Shown here piece by piece: positions 22,153 through 32,392 of a stretch of 64,000 nucleotides of DNA. Origin of the DNA: Limnomonas spitsbergensis. Taxonomy: Eukaryota; Chlorophyta; Chlorophyceae; Chlamydomonadales. The notes beneath the pieces were generated by a model, which saw only the letters and a list, made by a program, of their open reading frames with translations, did not search any database and was not told where the DNA came from. The position numbers and the translations under genes were made by a program. Position 1 is the stretch's first letter. Each line of letters starts with the position of its first letter. The stretch lies in contig JAYJMM010000037.1 of the NCBI GenBank assembly GCA_037349105.1, positions 1,240,001 to 1,304,000 of the forward strand, in the 5' to 3' direction.

Positions 22153-25100
22153 CTGCTGCTGCTGCCACTGCTACCAAATTTCACGTAATTTTACGAAATT
22201 GCTGCGCTGTTTCCTAAACTCTCACTCTTCCCACTGGGTGTTAGCTTCATTTCTTTCATCTGCTCACCGCTTTGCAAAAAAGGAGTGCTATCCCTTCCTT
22301 TAAAGCAAGCTAGTTAAAAGAACGGCGATGTACATTCCGCCCTAACCAGGCGTAAGAGAAAATGCCTAATATTGCCCATGTGTACCTGGGCCCCCTATGC
22401 GTAAAATAGGGGGGGGAATAGGGGGGGGGGAATAGGGGGGGGGGAATAGGGGGGGGGAATAGGGGGGGGAATAGGGGGGGGGGGAATAGGGGGGGGAATA
22501 GGGGGGGGGAATAGAGGGGGGGGAATAGGGGGGGGGAATAGGGGGGGGGAATAGGGGGGGGGAATAGGGGGGGGGAATAGAGGGGGGGAATAGGGGGGGG
22601 GAATAGGGGGGGGGGAATAGGGGGGGGGGAATAGGGGGGGGGAATAGGGGGGGGGAATAGGGGGGGGGAATAGGGGGGGGGAATAGGGGGGGGGAATAGG
22701 GGGGGGGAATAGGGGGGGGGAATAGGGGGGGGAATAGGGGGGGGGAATAGGGGGGGGGAATAGGGGGGGGGAATAGGGGGGGAGAATAGGAGGGTGGAAT
22801 AGGGGGGGGGAATAGGAGGGGGGAATAGAGGGGGGGGAATAGGGGGGGGAATAGGGGGGGGAATAGGGGGGGGGAATAGGGGGGGGGAATAGGAGGGGGG
22901 AATAGGAGGGGGGAATAGGAGGGGGGGAATAGGGGGGGGGAATAGGAGGGGGGAATAGAGGGGGGGGAATAGGGGGGGGGAATAGGGGGGGGGAATAGGG
23001 GGGGGGAATAGGGGGGGGAAAAGGGGGGGGAATAGGGGGGGGGAATAGGGCAATCATTAGCGAATGACTCTTCTGGTAACCGAAAAGTTGTATTCCATAT
23101 GCCGAGCCAAATGCTGCATAACCCCAAACAATGTATTCCAAATGCCGAGCCATATGCCACTTGACCCTAAACAACACCCTGGTTCCTGATCCCACCTCCC
23201 CGCAGGTACACCCACCCTCGCCGCCTGGTGGGGTTCATTGGACCTGAGCCAAATGCCCCTAAACCCTTAACCCTTAACCCTGGTCCCTCTTCCCCGCAGG
23301 TACACCCACCCTCGCCGCATGGTGGGGTTCATTGGACCTGAGCCAAATGCCCCCAAACCCTTCACCCTGAACCCTGAACCCTGAACCCTCCTCCCCGCAG
23401 GTACACCCACCCTCGCCGCATGGTGGGCTTCATTGGACCTGAGCATGGCGACCTGTGGCGATATGACGGCTGTGACCGTTGGATCTCACCCACCTTTGTG
23501 CCCTGCTTTGCTTCGCTGGAGACGGCACGGGAGTTTAGGTGCGCTGGGAGTTACGGCAGGGGCAGGTTGGCATTGCAGGAGCAGGGTATAATAACAGGGG
23601 GGGTGATAGCAGGGGGGGGTGATAGCAGGAGCAGGGGCAAGGGATAATAACAGGGGGGGTGATAGCAGGGGGGGGTAGCAGGCGCAGGGGCAAGGGATAA
23701 TAACAGGGGGGGGAGGAGGATCAGAGGATGGAATATAGCGGGGGGGAGGGTATGATAGCGGGGGGCTGGGTGGAAACGTGAGGGGTGGAGTGTCGGGAGT
23801 AAGGTGCAAGAATCTCCATTATTGCCCCCCTCTTAATTTATACCCCCCCCCCCCCCCCTCTTGCCACTTCCACCTGGTTGACCTCTGCTCAAACCTTATT
23901 AAAGAAAGGTTTACGCCCCTTGGGGGGCGTGAGAGTTAAGGAAACAGCACAGCCTGGGCTGAAGCCACACCCGCGCCGTTACCGAAACCTCATTTGCCTT
24001 TGCTCAGGGACCTAGCGTACAGGGCGGCTGGCATTGCCGCCGTGCAGCCCCTGCAGCCAGGTCAGCCGCTTGCGCTGCCTCAGCTGCTGACGCTGCTGCT
24101 CAATGGGGACGACGAGCCCAGCCTGGTGAACCGCATGGAGCTGGGGGAGATGCTGTATGGCCTGGCAGACCAGTTTGGACTTCAGGTGAGTCACTGGGGC
24201 GAGTGAGGGGGGGAGAGGGAGAAGGGGGAGGGAGGGGTGAGGGAAGGAAGGGGAGAGGGAGGGGAGGGGTGAGGAAAGGAGGGGAGGGAGGGGAGAGGGA
24301 AGGGGGGAGGGAAGGGGAGAGGGGGGGGGAGGGAAGGGGGGAGGGAAGGGGGGAGGGAAGGGGGGAGGGAAGGGGAGTGGGAGGGGGGAAGGGGAGAGGG
24401 AGGGCAGGGGAGAGGGAGGGCAGGGGAGAGGGAAGGGGGGAGAGGGAGGGAAAGGGGGAGAGGGAGAGGGAGGGAAGGGGAAAGAGAAGGGAGGAAGGGG
24501 AGAGGGAGGGGAGAAAGGAGGGAGGGGAGAGGAGAGGGAGGGGGGAAGGGGAGAGGGAGGGGCCTCTTCTAGATAGATATCCACAGCATGCCTATAATGT
24601 TATGTGTCGCTCCTCCTAGGTGAATATTCAGAGCATGACCACTGAGGCGGACTTCCACTCGCACATGGAGCTCATGTCCAAGTCGGCAGTAGTAATTGCG
24701 AGGCACAGCGCGCTGCTGGCGTCCACTGTGTTTATGCAGCCAGGCGAGGGGGAGGGCAACAGGGGGTAGGAAAAGGCATATTGATTGTCCTCATACCGGT
24801 ATGTATATAATATACTCACCCCACACCTCGGTGAACTACCCACCCACGGGCCAGTCCTTGTGCGTTACATCTTACTTGACGGCAAAAAATGGAAGCACTT
24901 TTTGTTCAGTGATTGCGAGGCGCAGCTCGCTGCTGGCGTCCACTGTGTTCATGCAGCCAGGCAAGGGGAGGGCAGCAGGAGGTAGGAAACACGTTTTTAT
25001 GACCTCAATACAGTCTTGTGTGTCCAACAATATCTGACCTCACAAAACGTATGCACACACATTGTTTTAGCGTTTGCGGGCGCGCTGTCTGGATGCGGTG

Positions 25101-28100
25101 TGTGCGAGTGTGGCAGCGGGGGTGCAGCTGGCTTCTTTGTTGCCTTGTTAGGCTTTGGCTGGTGTGGGGCCATGGCTGGTGTGCATCTCAGCCTGGGGCC
25201 ATGGCCGGTGTGCATCTCAGCCTGGGGTCATGGCTGGTGTGCATCTCAGCCTGGGGTCGTGGCTGGGGCCCCTGCATGCTGAGATGCACCTCATGCTGAA
25301 GAGAGGCGCGGGTGCTCAGGCAGCTGGCTTCTAGGCAACTTCCACCTCGGCGTTTGTTTTAGCGCGCACCAGGCTGCCTGGGGGGGGGCTCTGGATTTCC
25401 GCCCTGTGGTAGATTGGGACTGATCGCGGCTGGTGGACCATGCAGTTGTCGGCTAGCTGCCCCAGGCCCCCCTTTGGTCAAATGTTGCGAATTTGTCGTG
25501 TAGCAGAAGTTAGCTGAAGCACCCTACAATTTGTCGTGCTCCACTGGATCATCCCCCACTAAGTCACTTCCCACTAGGTCACCCTCCACAAGGTCACCTC
25601 CTAAAGCTGCTCCGCGCTTTGAGCCTCCCATTTGACAGAGCACTAGCTTTTGAAGCACCTTTTGAACCTAGACCTCCCTGCCGGTTGCTCCAGCCTGTAC
25701 GCCCATGCAGGCCCCATTTCTTTTTTACAAAGTATACGCAACCACCCACAGCCTTTTGCGAGAGGGCCAGGCAGAGCAAACCGGGGGGAACCCGCGACGA
25801 GAACAAAAAACAACCAAAAACACGCAACACGGAGGCAAGGGGCAAACCAAAGCAGTACAGCCACAGAAAAAGACGGGAGCCCATGTTGCCTTCGCCCGGA
25901 CCTCCGTTGCCTTACAAATGTCACTGAAGCACCCTTCACACCATTACAATGTTGTTTGCCATGCCATGCTTTGACCTGAACCTCCGTTACCCCGGCCCAT
26001 GTGCCGCACAGGCTCCATGGTGTGGTTGAGCTATCGACACATAAGTTTTAAAATTGCATGAAGGAAGTGTTTTGGCCATCTTGGCAATGCGACGGTAATT
26101 CGTTTGCCTTGCTTTGCCCATATACCATGCAGGCCCCATTGTGTTGGAGCTACCGACGTAGCAGTTCTAAATGTAGGAAGGAAGTGCTTTGACCACCTTA
26201 GCTTTGTGTTTGTCTTGCTTTGCCCATGTCCCATGCAGGCTCCATGGTGCTCGAGCTGCTGCCTTATAAATGGGAGTGGCACAAGCTCAGCATGCTGTAC
26301 TACAACATGACGCAGGTGGGTGGGACTGGAGCTGCTGTAAGTCAAGATGTGTAGCATCAAACCCTAGTGGCAGAGCTTTGCAACTGTACTGCAACGTGAC
26401 ACAGGTCGGTGGGACTTGCTGTGCTACAACATGACGCAGGTGGGTGGGACTGGACTTGCTGTACTACAAGACATTAACCATTAAAACCTAGTGGCATAGC
26501 TTAGCAAGCGGTACTACAACGTGACACAGGTGGTGGGATTGGACCTGCAGTACTTCAAGATGTATGCATCAAAACCTAGTGGCAAAGCTTAGTAAGCTGT
26601 ACTGCAACGTGACATTGGTCGGTGGGACTTGCTGTACCACCAGACGTTAACAATCCCTAGCACGCTACATCCGACTTGCCGGTGGAAATTGCCTTCGTAC
26701 CGAAGGTCTAGAAACAGGGTATTGAAACCCTGCAAATTAAACCCTGCAAAACCTGCATACAAAACCCTGAAAACCCTGCATATCAAAGCCCTGCAAACCC
26801 TGCAACTTTATAATGCTGAATCCACCAGGTCCCCATCCCATGCAGGTCATGGGTGACATCCACCACTTTGCATGGCGGCCTACGGACATGAAGTATGCTG
26901 TGTACAAGGTGTGCCATGCTATGCCCCCTTTGGCCCTGCGGGTTCATGTCTGGGAAGGGCTTCGGGGGGGACAGACCTGCTGCCTGTACAAGGTGTGCCA
27001 TGCTATGCCCCCTTTGGCCCTGCGGGTTCATGTCTGGGAAGGGCTTCGGGGGGGACAGACCTGCTGCCTGTACGGGTGTGCCATACTATGCCTCGTTTGG
27101 CCCTGCGGGTTCACGTCTGGGAAGGGCTTCAGGTGGGACAGACCTGCTGCCTGTACGGGTGTGCCATGCTATGCCTCGTTTGGCCCTGCGGGTTCACGTC
27201 TGGGAAGGGCTTCAGGTGGGACAGACCTGCTGCCTGTACGGGTGTGCCATGCTATGCCTCGTTTGGCCCTGCGGGTCCATGTCTGGGAAGTGCTTCGGGC
27301 GGGACAGACCTGCTGCCTGTACGGGTGTGCCATACTATGCCTCGTTTGGCCCTGCGGGTTCACGTCTGGGAAGGGCTTCAGGTGGGACAGACCTGCTGCC
27401 TGTAAGGGTGTGCCATACTATGCCTTGTTTGGTTTTTAGGGTTAACGGATTGGCGGGGGCTTTGGCCGCAGGATGGGCATGCTGCTGGTAAGATGTGCAA
27501 TGCTATGCCATGTTTCCCTTGGTTTTCAGGGTTTATGGATTGGGGCCTTGGGGGGGGCTTTGGGCCAGGACAGGAATGGTGCCTGCAAGGATATGAAATG
27601 CCCTGGCTTGTGTTTTCTGAGTCGCCATAATTCTGGAAGGACATGTTGCTCCTGCTGGGGGCTGCCTTGATTCAAGCGTTCACAGGAAGAGAGGATTGAA
27701 TCGAGATTGTGTGGAATTGTGTATTTTAGCAGCACCAACACTGCTGCCCTATGATAAAGTGTCTTGTATAGGGCCCCCTCACTCATGCCTTCGCCCCCCC
27801 TCCCTGGTCATCACTCCCCAGTGCCCCTCCCCCCCCCCCCCACACACACAACTTTGCCCCTCCACCCTGGTCATCACTCCTCATGGCCCCTTCCCCCCCC
27901 ACCCACACCCACACCCAAACACCCACACAAAACTTTGCCCATCCTCCCTGGCATTTACTCCTCATTGCCCCTCCCCCCCCACGTTTGCACCTCCTCCCTG
28001 GCCATCATTCACTGCTCCCCCTCCTCTGCCTTTGCAACTTCTCCCTGCCCCCTGCCCCCTGCCAGAACGATCAGTCCATTAGGTACAAGGACTGGTTCCC

Positions 28101-30369
28101 CGGAGAGTGCCATGCCAAAGAGTGCCTTTCAGTGAGTCAGGGTTGAGCTCAGGGCTAAGGGTTAGGTCACAACCTTCATTCCTAGAAGGACTGGTTCCCT
28201 GGAGAGTGCCATGCCAAGGAGTGCCTTTCGCCTTTCGGTGTGTTATATGCGGAAGCGCAGCTCATGCTAACCTGTGAGCGGTCATCCTCATCCTTTTCCC
28301 CTCATTCGGCCCCCTTAACAAGGGGGAGGCGGCCTGGGGGAGGTGGAGCATCTCAGTAACTTAGGGTTGGGCAAGGTACACCTCCTGCACCTAGCTCTTC
28401 CCACTCTCCGATGATATGAGATTTTAATGTCAATTTTAAATGTGCATAATTAACTTAACTTGAATGTGCCAACTTGACGCGGAGAGGGGAAGGGCTTCGG
28501 GACCCGCACCGGAACCAGCCGCGGAGATTTCCGCCTCCCCCAGGCCGTCCCCCCTTCCCTTACCTAAAATAAAAATCCTCATATTTGTATCTTGGTTAAG
28601 ACCTAAACCCTAAACTCAGCAGATAGGGACTTCAGGGACTTCCGTAAGGCGCAAACAAAAACAGATTTTTTTGAAGTAGCTTTATGAAGAAAGGGTATCT
28701 GTTTCTGGTCTTCGTGCTTATCCTCCATCCCTTTTGGATCCACTTATCCGCCATCACTTTTGGATCCACTTATCCTCCATCCCCTTTTGGATCCACTTAT
28801 CCTCCATCCCCTTTTGGATCCACTTATCCTACATCCCTTTTGGATCCACTTATCCACCATCCCCTTTTGGATCCACTTATCCTCCATCCCCTTTTGGATC
28901 CACTTACCCTTCATCCCCTTTTGGATCCACTTATCCTCCATCCCCTTTTGGATCCACTTATCCTCCATCCCCTTTTGGATCCACTTATCCTCCATCCCTT
29001 TTGGATCCACTTATCCTCCATCCCCTTTTGGATCCACTTATCCTCCATCCCTTTTGGATCGACTTATCCTCCATCCCTCTTGGATCCACTTATCCTCCAT
29101 CCTTTTGGATCCACTTATCCTCCATCCCCTTTTGTATCCACTTATCCTCCATCCCCTTTTGGATCCACTTATCCTCCATCCCCTTTTGGATCCACGTATC
29201 CTCCATCCCTTTTGGATCCACTTATCCTCCATCCCCTTTTGGATCCACTTATCCTCCATCCCTTTTGGATCCACTTATCCTCCATCACTTTTGGATCCAC
29301 TTATCCACCATCCCCTTTTGGATCCACTTATCCTCCATCCCCTTTTGTATCCACTTATCCTCCATCCCTTTTGGATCCACTTATCCTCCATCCCCTTTTG
29401 GATCCACTTATCCTCCATCCCTTTTGGATCGACTTATCCTCCATCCCTTTTTGATCCACTTATCCTCCATCCTTTTGGATCCACTTATCCTCCATCCCCT
29501 TTTGTATCCACTTATCCTCCATCCCCTTTTGGATCCACTTATCCTCCATCCCCTTTTGGATCCACGTATCCTCCATCCCTTTTGGATCCACGTATCCTCC
29601 ATCCCCTTTTGGATCCACTTATCCTCCATCCCTTTTGGATCGACTTATCCTCCATCCCTTTTGAATTGACTTATCCTCCATCCTTTTGGATCCACTTATC
29701 CTCCATCCCTTTTGGCCCCACTTATCCTCCATCCCCTTTTGGCCCCACTTACTGATCACCGTGCTCCTGGTCGTGTCTCTCCTTTAGACCCCTGCTGCTT
29801 CTCCTCTCAGCCCCCCCCCCTTCCCACTGTGTGTCTCTCCTTTAGACCCCTGCTGCTTCTCCTCTCAGCCCCCCCCCTTCCCACTGTGTGTCTCTCCTTT
29901 AGACCCCTGCTGCTTCTCCTCTCAGCCCCCCCCCTTCCCACTGTGTGTCTTTCCTTTAGACTCCTGCTGCTTCTCCTCTCAGCCCCCCCCTTCCCACTGT
30001 GTGTCTCTCCTTTAGACCCCTGCTGCTTCTCCTCTCAGCCCCCCCCCTTCCCACTGTGTGTCTCTCCTTTAGACCCCTGCTGCTTCTCCTCTCAGCCCCC
30101 CCCCTTCCCACTGTGTGTCTCTCCTTTAGACCCCTGCTGCTTCTCCTCTCAGCCCCCCCCTTCCCACTGTGTGTCTCTCCTTTAGACCCCTGCTGCTTCT
30201 CCTCTCAGCCCCCCCCTTCCCACTGTTTCTCGTTCCCTAGGTCCAGGGCACTGCGGACCTCATCGTAGACCTGGAGGCTGTCAAGGCCATCTTGCTGGCT
30301 AAGCTGCCTGGTGTCGTTGCTGGGAGGCCGGTCGCGGAGCTGCAGGAGCCATGGCCAGAGGCGGTCTGA
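18699..30369 (+). CDS. GT61-like glycosyltransferase, type II membrane protein, eleven exons
   Basis: Exons: 18699-19076, 20000-20137, 20569-20685, 21143-21228, 23401-23538, 24008-24185, 24620-24743, 26239-26315, 26846-26908, 28066-28131, 30241-30369 (497 aa). The chosen ATG directly precedes a signal anchor (GGLILLLLASCSFIALPC); the frame is open upstream to 18438, so the start may lie earlier. The lumenal part has YHNLWFHNQRWYAI, TFQSYYTHTGHWLEM, and near residue 374 RHSALLASTVFMQPGSMVLE with LLPYKWEW. This is the pattern of GT61/DUF563 enzymes (HGAGLTN-like, then PPGS-x-x-E-x-x-P). The family transfers sugars such as xylose or GlcNAc in the ER/Golgi; donor and acceptor here are unknown. 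The Gly-rich HGAG motif is changed to HSAL. Exon 7 ends in a GC donor. Almost every intron carries copies of its exon edge. Confidence 0.75.
20138..20430 (+). repeat. echoes of the GT61 exon 2 edge
   Basis: The exon end GGTCATGGGTCGACCACG with its 5' splice site recurs diverged as GTTCGTGGGTCGACAACG and GTTTGTGGGTCAATAATG. Between them are copies of CCTCGGTCCTAAACCCTAAA. Confidence 0.65.
20690..20890. repeat. GA-rich purine tract in GT61 intron 3
   Basis: Irregular GAGAGGGA repeats start right after the 5' splice site at 20686. The ORFs here are Arg-Glu-Gly low-complexity artefacts. Confidence 0.85.
21213..21520 (+). repeat. echoes of the GT61 exon 4 edge
   Basis: The junction CCACAGGACAG followed by GTGGGCCC and GGAGTCACTCCCTAA recurs at 21271-21325. 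A shorter copy lies at 21490-21515. Each copy keeps the GT donor. Confidence 0.8.
22120..22172. repeat. CTG trinucleotide microsatellite
   Basis: Interrupted (CTG)n with CCACTG interruptions, within GT61 intron 4. Confidence 0.9.
22405..23052. repeat. G-run/AATA array, about 60 units
   Basis: Units of 9 to 12 bp made of G6-10 followed by AATA fill 650 bp of GT61 intron 4. The G-rich strand is the coding strand, so the nascent RNA would carry dozens of adjacent G-runs. Minus-strand ORFs of about 250 codons (Pro-Tyr-Ser-Pro repeats) are artefacts. Confidence 0.95.
23201..23400 (+). repeat. two upstream copies of the GT61 exon 5 acceptor and exon start
   Basis: CCCCGCAGGTACACCCACCC with CTCGCCGC, TGGTGGG and TTCATTGGACCTGAG occurs at about 23200, about 23296 and at the true exon 23401. 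The first two copies run into CCAAATGCCC instead of coding sequence. Confidence 0.9.
23580..23785. repeat. GGGGGGTGATAGCAGG-type repeat in GT61 intron 5
   Basis: Repeated GATAATAACAGGGGGGG and TGATAGCAGG words begin about 40 bp after the 5' splice site at 23539. Confidence 0.8.
23903..23978 (+). repeat. dispersed hairpin-bearing repeat, copy 2
   Basis: AAAGAAAGGTTTACGCCCC, then GGGGGGCGTGAG, then GGAAACAGCACAGCCTGGG. The inverted ACGCCCC/GGGGCGT could form a small hairpin. Confidence 0.55.
24206..24570. repeat. GAGGGA purine array in GT61 intron 6
   Basis: Irregular repeats of GGGGAGAGGGA and GGGAAGGGG over about 360 bp, starting 20 bp after the donor at 24186. Confidence 0.9.
24885..24970 (+). 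repeat. second copy of the GT61 exon 7 end with its GC donor
   Basis: TGATTGCGAGGCGCAGCTCG to ATGCAGCCAG repeats the end of exon 7 (24690-24743). It has its own acceptor-like TTTTTGTTCAG and a GCAAGG donor, which matches the GC-donor consensus better than GCGAGG at the true exon. Using its acceptor would break the frame. Confidence 0.85.
25990..26238 (+). repeat. upstream copies of the GT61 exon 8 acceptor
   Basis: CCCATGTGCCGCACAGGCTCC, CCCATATACCATGCAGGCCC and the true CCCATGTCCCATGCAGGCTC are spaced about 110 bp apart. Each is followed by related exon-like sequence (GAGCTAYCGAC). Confidence 0.75.
26316..26630 (+). repeat. echoes of the GT61 exon 8 donor edge
   Basis: The exon end CTGTACTACAACATGACGCAG with GTGGGTGGGACTGG recurs about four times, for example TGCTACAACATGACGCAGG at about 26430 and GTACTACAACGTGACACAGG at about 26512. 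Confidence 0.85.
26901..27420 (+). repeat. 83/84-bp minisatellite seeded by the GT61 exon 9 donor
   Basis: Six units run from the last exon codons. Units 1 and 2 start TGTACAAGGTGTGCCATGC, i.e. exon end plus GT donor; later units have TGTACGGGTGTGCC. Long ORFs in all three frames are artefacts of the stop-poor unit. Confidence 0.95.
28187..28240 (+). repeat. copy of the GT61 exon 10 end
   Basis: AAGGACTGGTTCCCTGGAGA to GAGTGCCTTTCG repeats exon 28066-28131 about 100 bp downstream, with the donor lost. Confidence 0.85.
28722..29755. repeat. 25-27-bp minisatellite, about 39 copies
   Basis: Units contain TTTTGGATCCACTTATCC then TCCATCCCC, most with a GGATCC hexamer. They lie in the last GT61 intron. 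ORFs of 256 to 331 codons here are repeat translations. Confidence 0.95.
29765..30235 (+). repeat. ~57-bp minisatellite with acceptor-like sites, eight copies
   Basis: Each unit carries TCTCTCCTTTAG and CTTCTCCTCTCAGCCCCC, two pyrimidine-AG sites, ending in CCCACTGTGTG. The last unit leads into CGTTCCCTAG, the true acceptor of the last GT61 exon. The array therefore offers about sixteen decoy acceptors. Confidence 0.9.
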
Positions 30370-32392
30370 CCGGGGATTGGGAACCATTTGTGAGAAGGGT
30401 CCTTATGAAGTCTCCCTTCTGGGGGAAGGGGAGATGGACCCCTCCGTAAGAGGGGTTTGGAGTTTGACGAAGTCTCCCTTCTGGGGGTAGGGGCGACGCA
30501 GCCCAGAGGCTTTGTCTGTAGCGCGTCTTTTGGTCGATGGAGCGGTAGAGTGAGCGAAGAGGCAGTGTGAGGAGGGAGGCGGATCTGGGAGGCAGATCTG
30601 TCAGAAAGTGTCCAAACAATAATACCTGAAAGGGTTTCCGGGGACAGGTCTCGTCAGGGGGGTCACATGCGCCTTCTAGGCACTCAATGGCTGCCTGTAT
30701 AAGTATAAAATGTGTTTCAATTAGGTTAGCGGGCGATGCAGCTCATGCTGCAGCTCCAGCTGCTGCTTCTGCCGTGTCTTTTTCATGGTGAATCTGGCTG
30801 GGGCGAACTCAAGATGGAAGTGCCAATGTGCTAATGTGCTTCTAGCTGTAAATACTGCGTAGGAAGAGCCTGGACTGTCCAGGAGCTACGGACACTAATA
30901 TGTTTGATAAGGTAGTAGGTCACTGACATAACACCTCTGGGCCCTGCTCAAAGAGGCTCGGTCGCGTGGGCGCCCAACTGTCCCGTTGGAGGATAAGAGA
31001 GGAACAGGTAGTGGGTGTGGTTGGGGAGGTCTGGGTGAGATGACCTGGCCCACATGTCATGTACGGGGCCTAACCAAGTATGACATGAGAAGTGTAATGT
31101 CATTGACCCAAGTATAAGATCATGCATTCTAATTTGAAACTGGCATGGTTGGTTCAGGTGAAATTTTGCAATCGATCAGAATAACGGGTGCCAGAGGACT
31201 TAATGTGAGGTTTCCTAGAACTAGGGTCTATAGTCATTGGCAGCATCAATTGCAGGCACGAATTTAGGAGACTCAGCCCTACAAAATCAAATTAACGGTA
31301 CTTGTTAACCTGTATCTTTGCCTGCGGCGTGAGGGCCTTTTCAGAAATCGGTTTCAATTTCAGGGCAAGCACAGGCCATCAGTCGCCAAGAAGGTGCAAT
31401 GGACTTGGCACCTGCAAACGAGTTATGTTATGAACAGACCACACGGAAAATCAGTCAGGCCTTGGTGTCCCCAATGGACACGCATGTCTTTCAGATGAAT
31501 GATACGGTACATGCACTCAGTAACTTCTTTTTCGTTTTCGTTGGGAAATAAATACAACCCATGCCATCGCTTGCAACTCGAGAAAAGATCATCAACGAAA
31601 TCCTCCTAAGCACGGCTACGGCCACATCTGCAATCTGCATTTGATCTCTTCCAGGCTCCATCGTTAGCATCCCCTGGTTTGCATCATCTCTCTGAAGTTG
31701 AGGAAATCACATCCTCTTTATGGCTCAAATTCATGCCATAATTCGTCCGCAATTCAGCGTTAAGAGGGCAAACAAACATTCTTCCAGACAATCAGCTTGC
31801 TACACTTGCGAAATCTCTGTCGAACATAACGAGTTTGAACATTTTAGTGTATGTACCCTAGGAGTGTCAATAAGTTATTGAGCTGTGTAGGGCTTGCACC
31901 ACTCTGGAGTAAAACAATGCAAGAGCCGCCACACTTGCGACGGTGCAAGTTTATACTCAGAGCCTAATGAGACGCAGAGGCTTGGTATTCGGAGCATTTA
32001 GAAACTTGAGTGCCAGCACATTCGTACCGGACATCATTGGAAGCAGCCAGTCAATCAAAAGGATGCTCGCAATCGTTCATCAGGCTGATACGCCGTTGTT
32101 TCAATGGAGGCAGGTTAGCAGGTATGTCCAGCGGCGTTTCATGCCAGTGCACAACAGCTGCAGGAGGGTAACAAAAGCTTGCGCGGGGATTCCAGTTGCC
32201 TCCCAGCTGCCTTCCAGTTGCCTTCCAGCTGCCTTCCAGCTGCCTTCCAATTGCCTTCCAAAGTGAGAGGCGTCTTATACAGCAGCAGCATGAAAACTCG
32301 CTGCACTTGGCATCAAGGGTCGTTTTGTTGTCGCTTGTGTAATGGCTGGGGGGACGTTTATTGAGCTGTGCCAAAGGTCACCCATGGACCCG
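30370..32392. other. spacer between convergent GT61 and fibrillin genes
   Basis: Contains 55-bp module copy 6 and a plus-strand open frame at 31943-32266 (107 codons) that starts in unique sequence and runs into a CTGCCTTCCAG repeat at 32205-32265. That frame resembles nothing I recognise. An AATAAA at about 32361-32366 (complement) could serve the fibrillin mRNA. Confidence 0.4.
30917..30985 (-). repeat. dispersed 55-bp module, copy 6
   Basis: Plus strand: CACTGACATAACACCTCTGG, then GGGCGCCCAACTGTC. Well preserved. Confidence 0.7.

Noticed and set aside
22310..23195. Three overlapping minus-strand ORFs of about 250 codons, Pro-Tyr-Ser rich
   Set aside because: They are the complement of the G-run/AATA array; no unique sequence, no motif.
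28684..30268. Plus-strand ORFs up to 331 codons with WIHLSSIP and LLLLLSAPP repeats
   Set aside because: They come from two minisatellites in the last GT61 intron; all frames are open because unit lengths lack stops.
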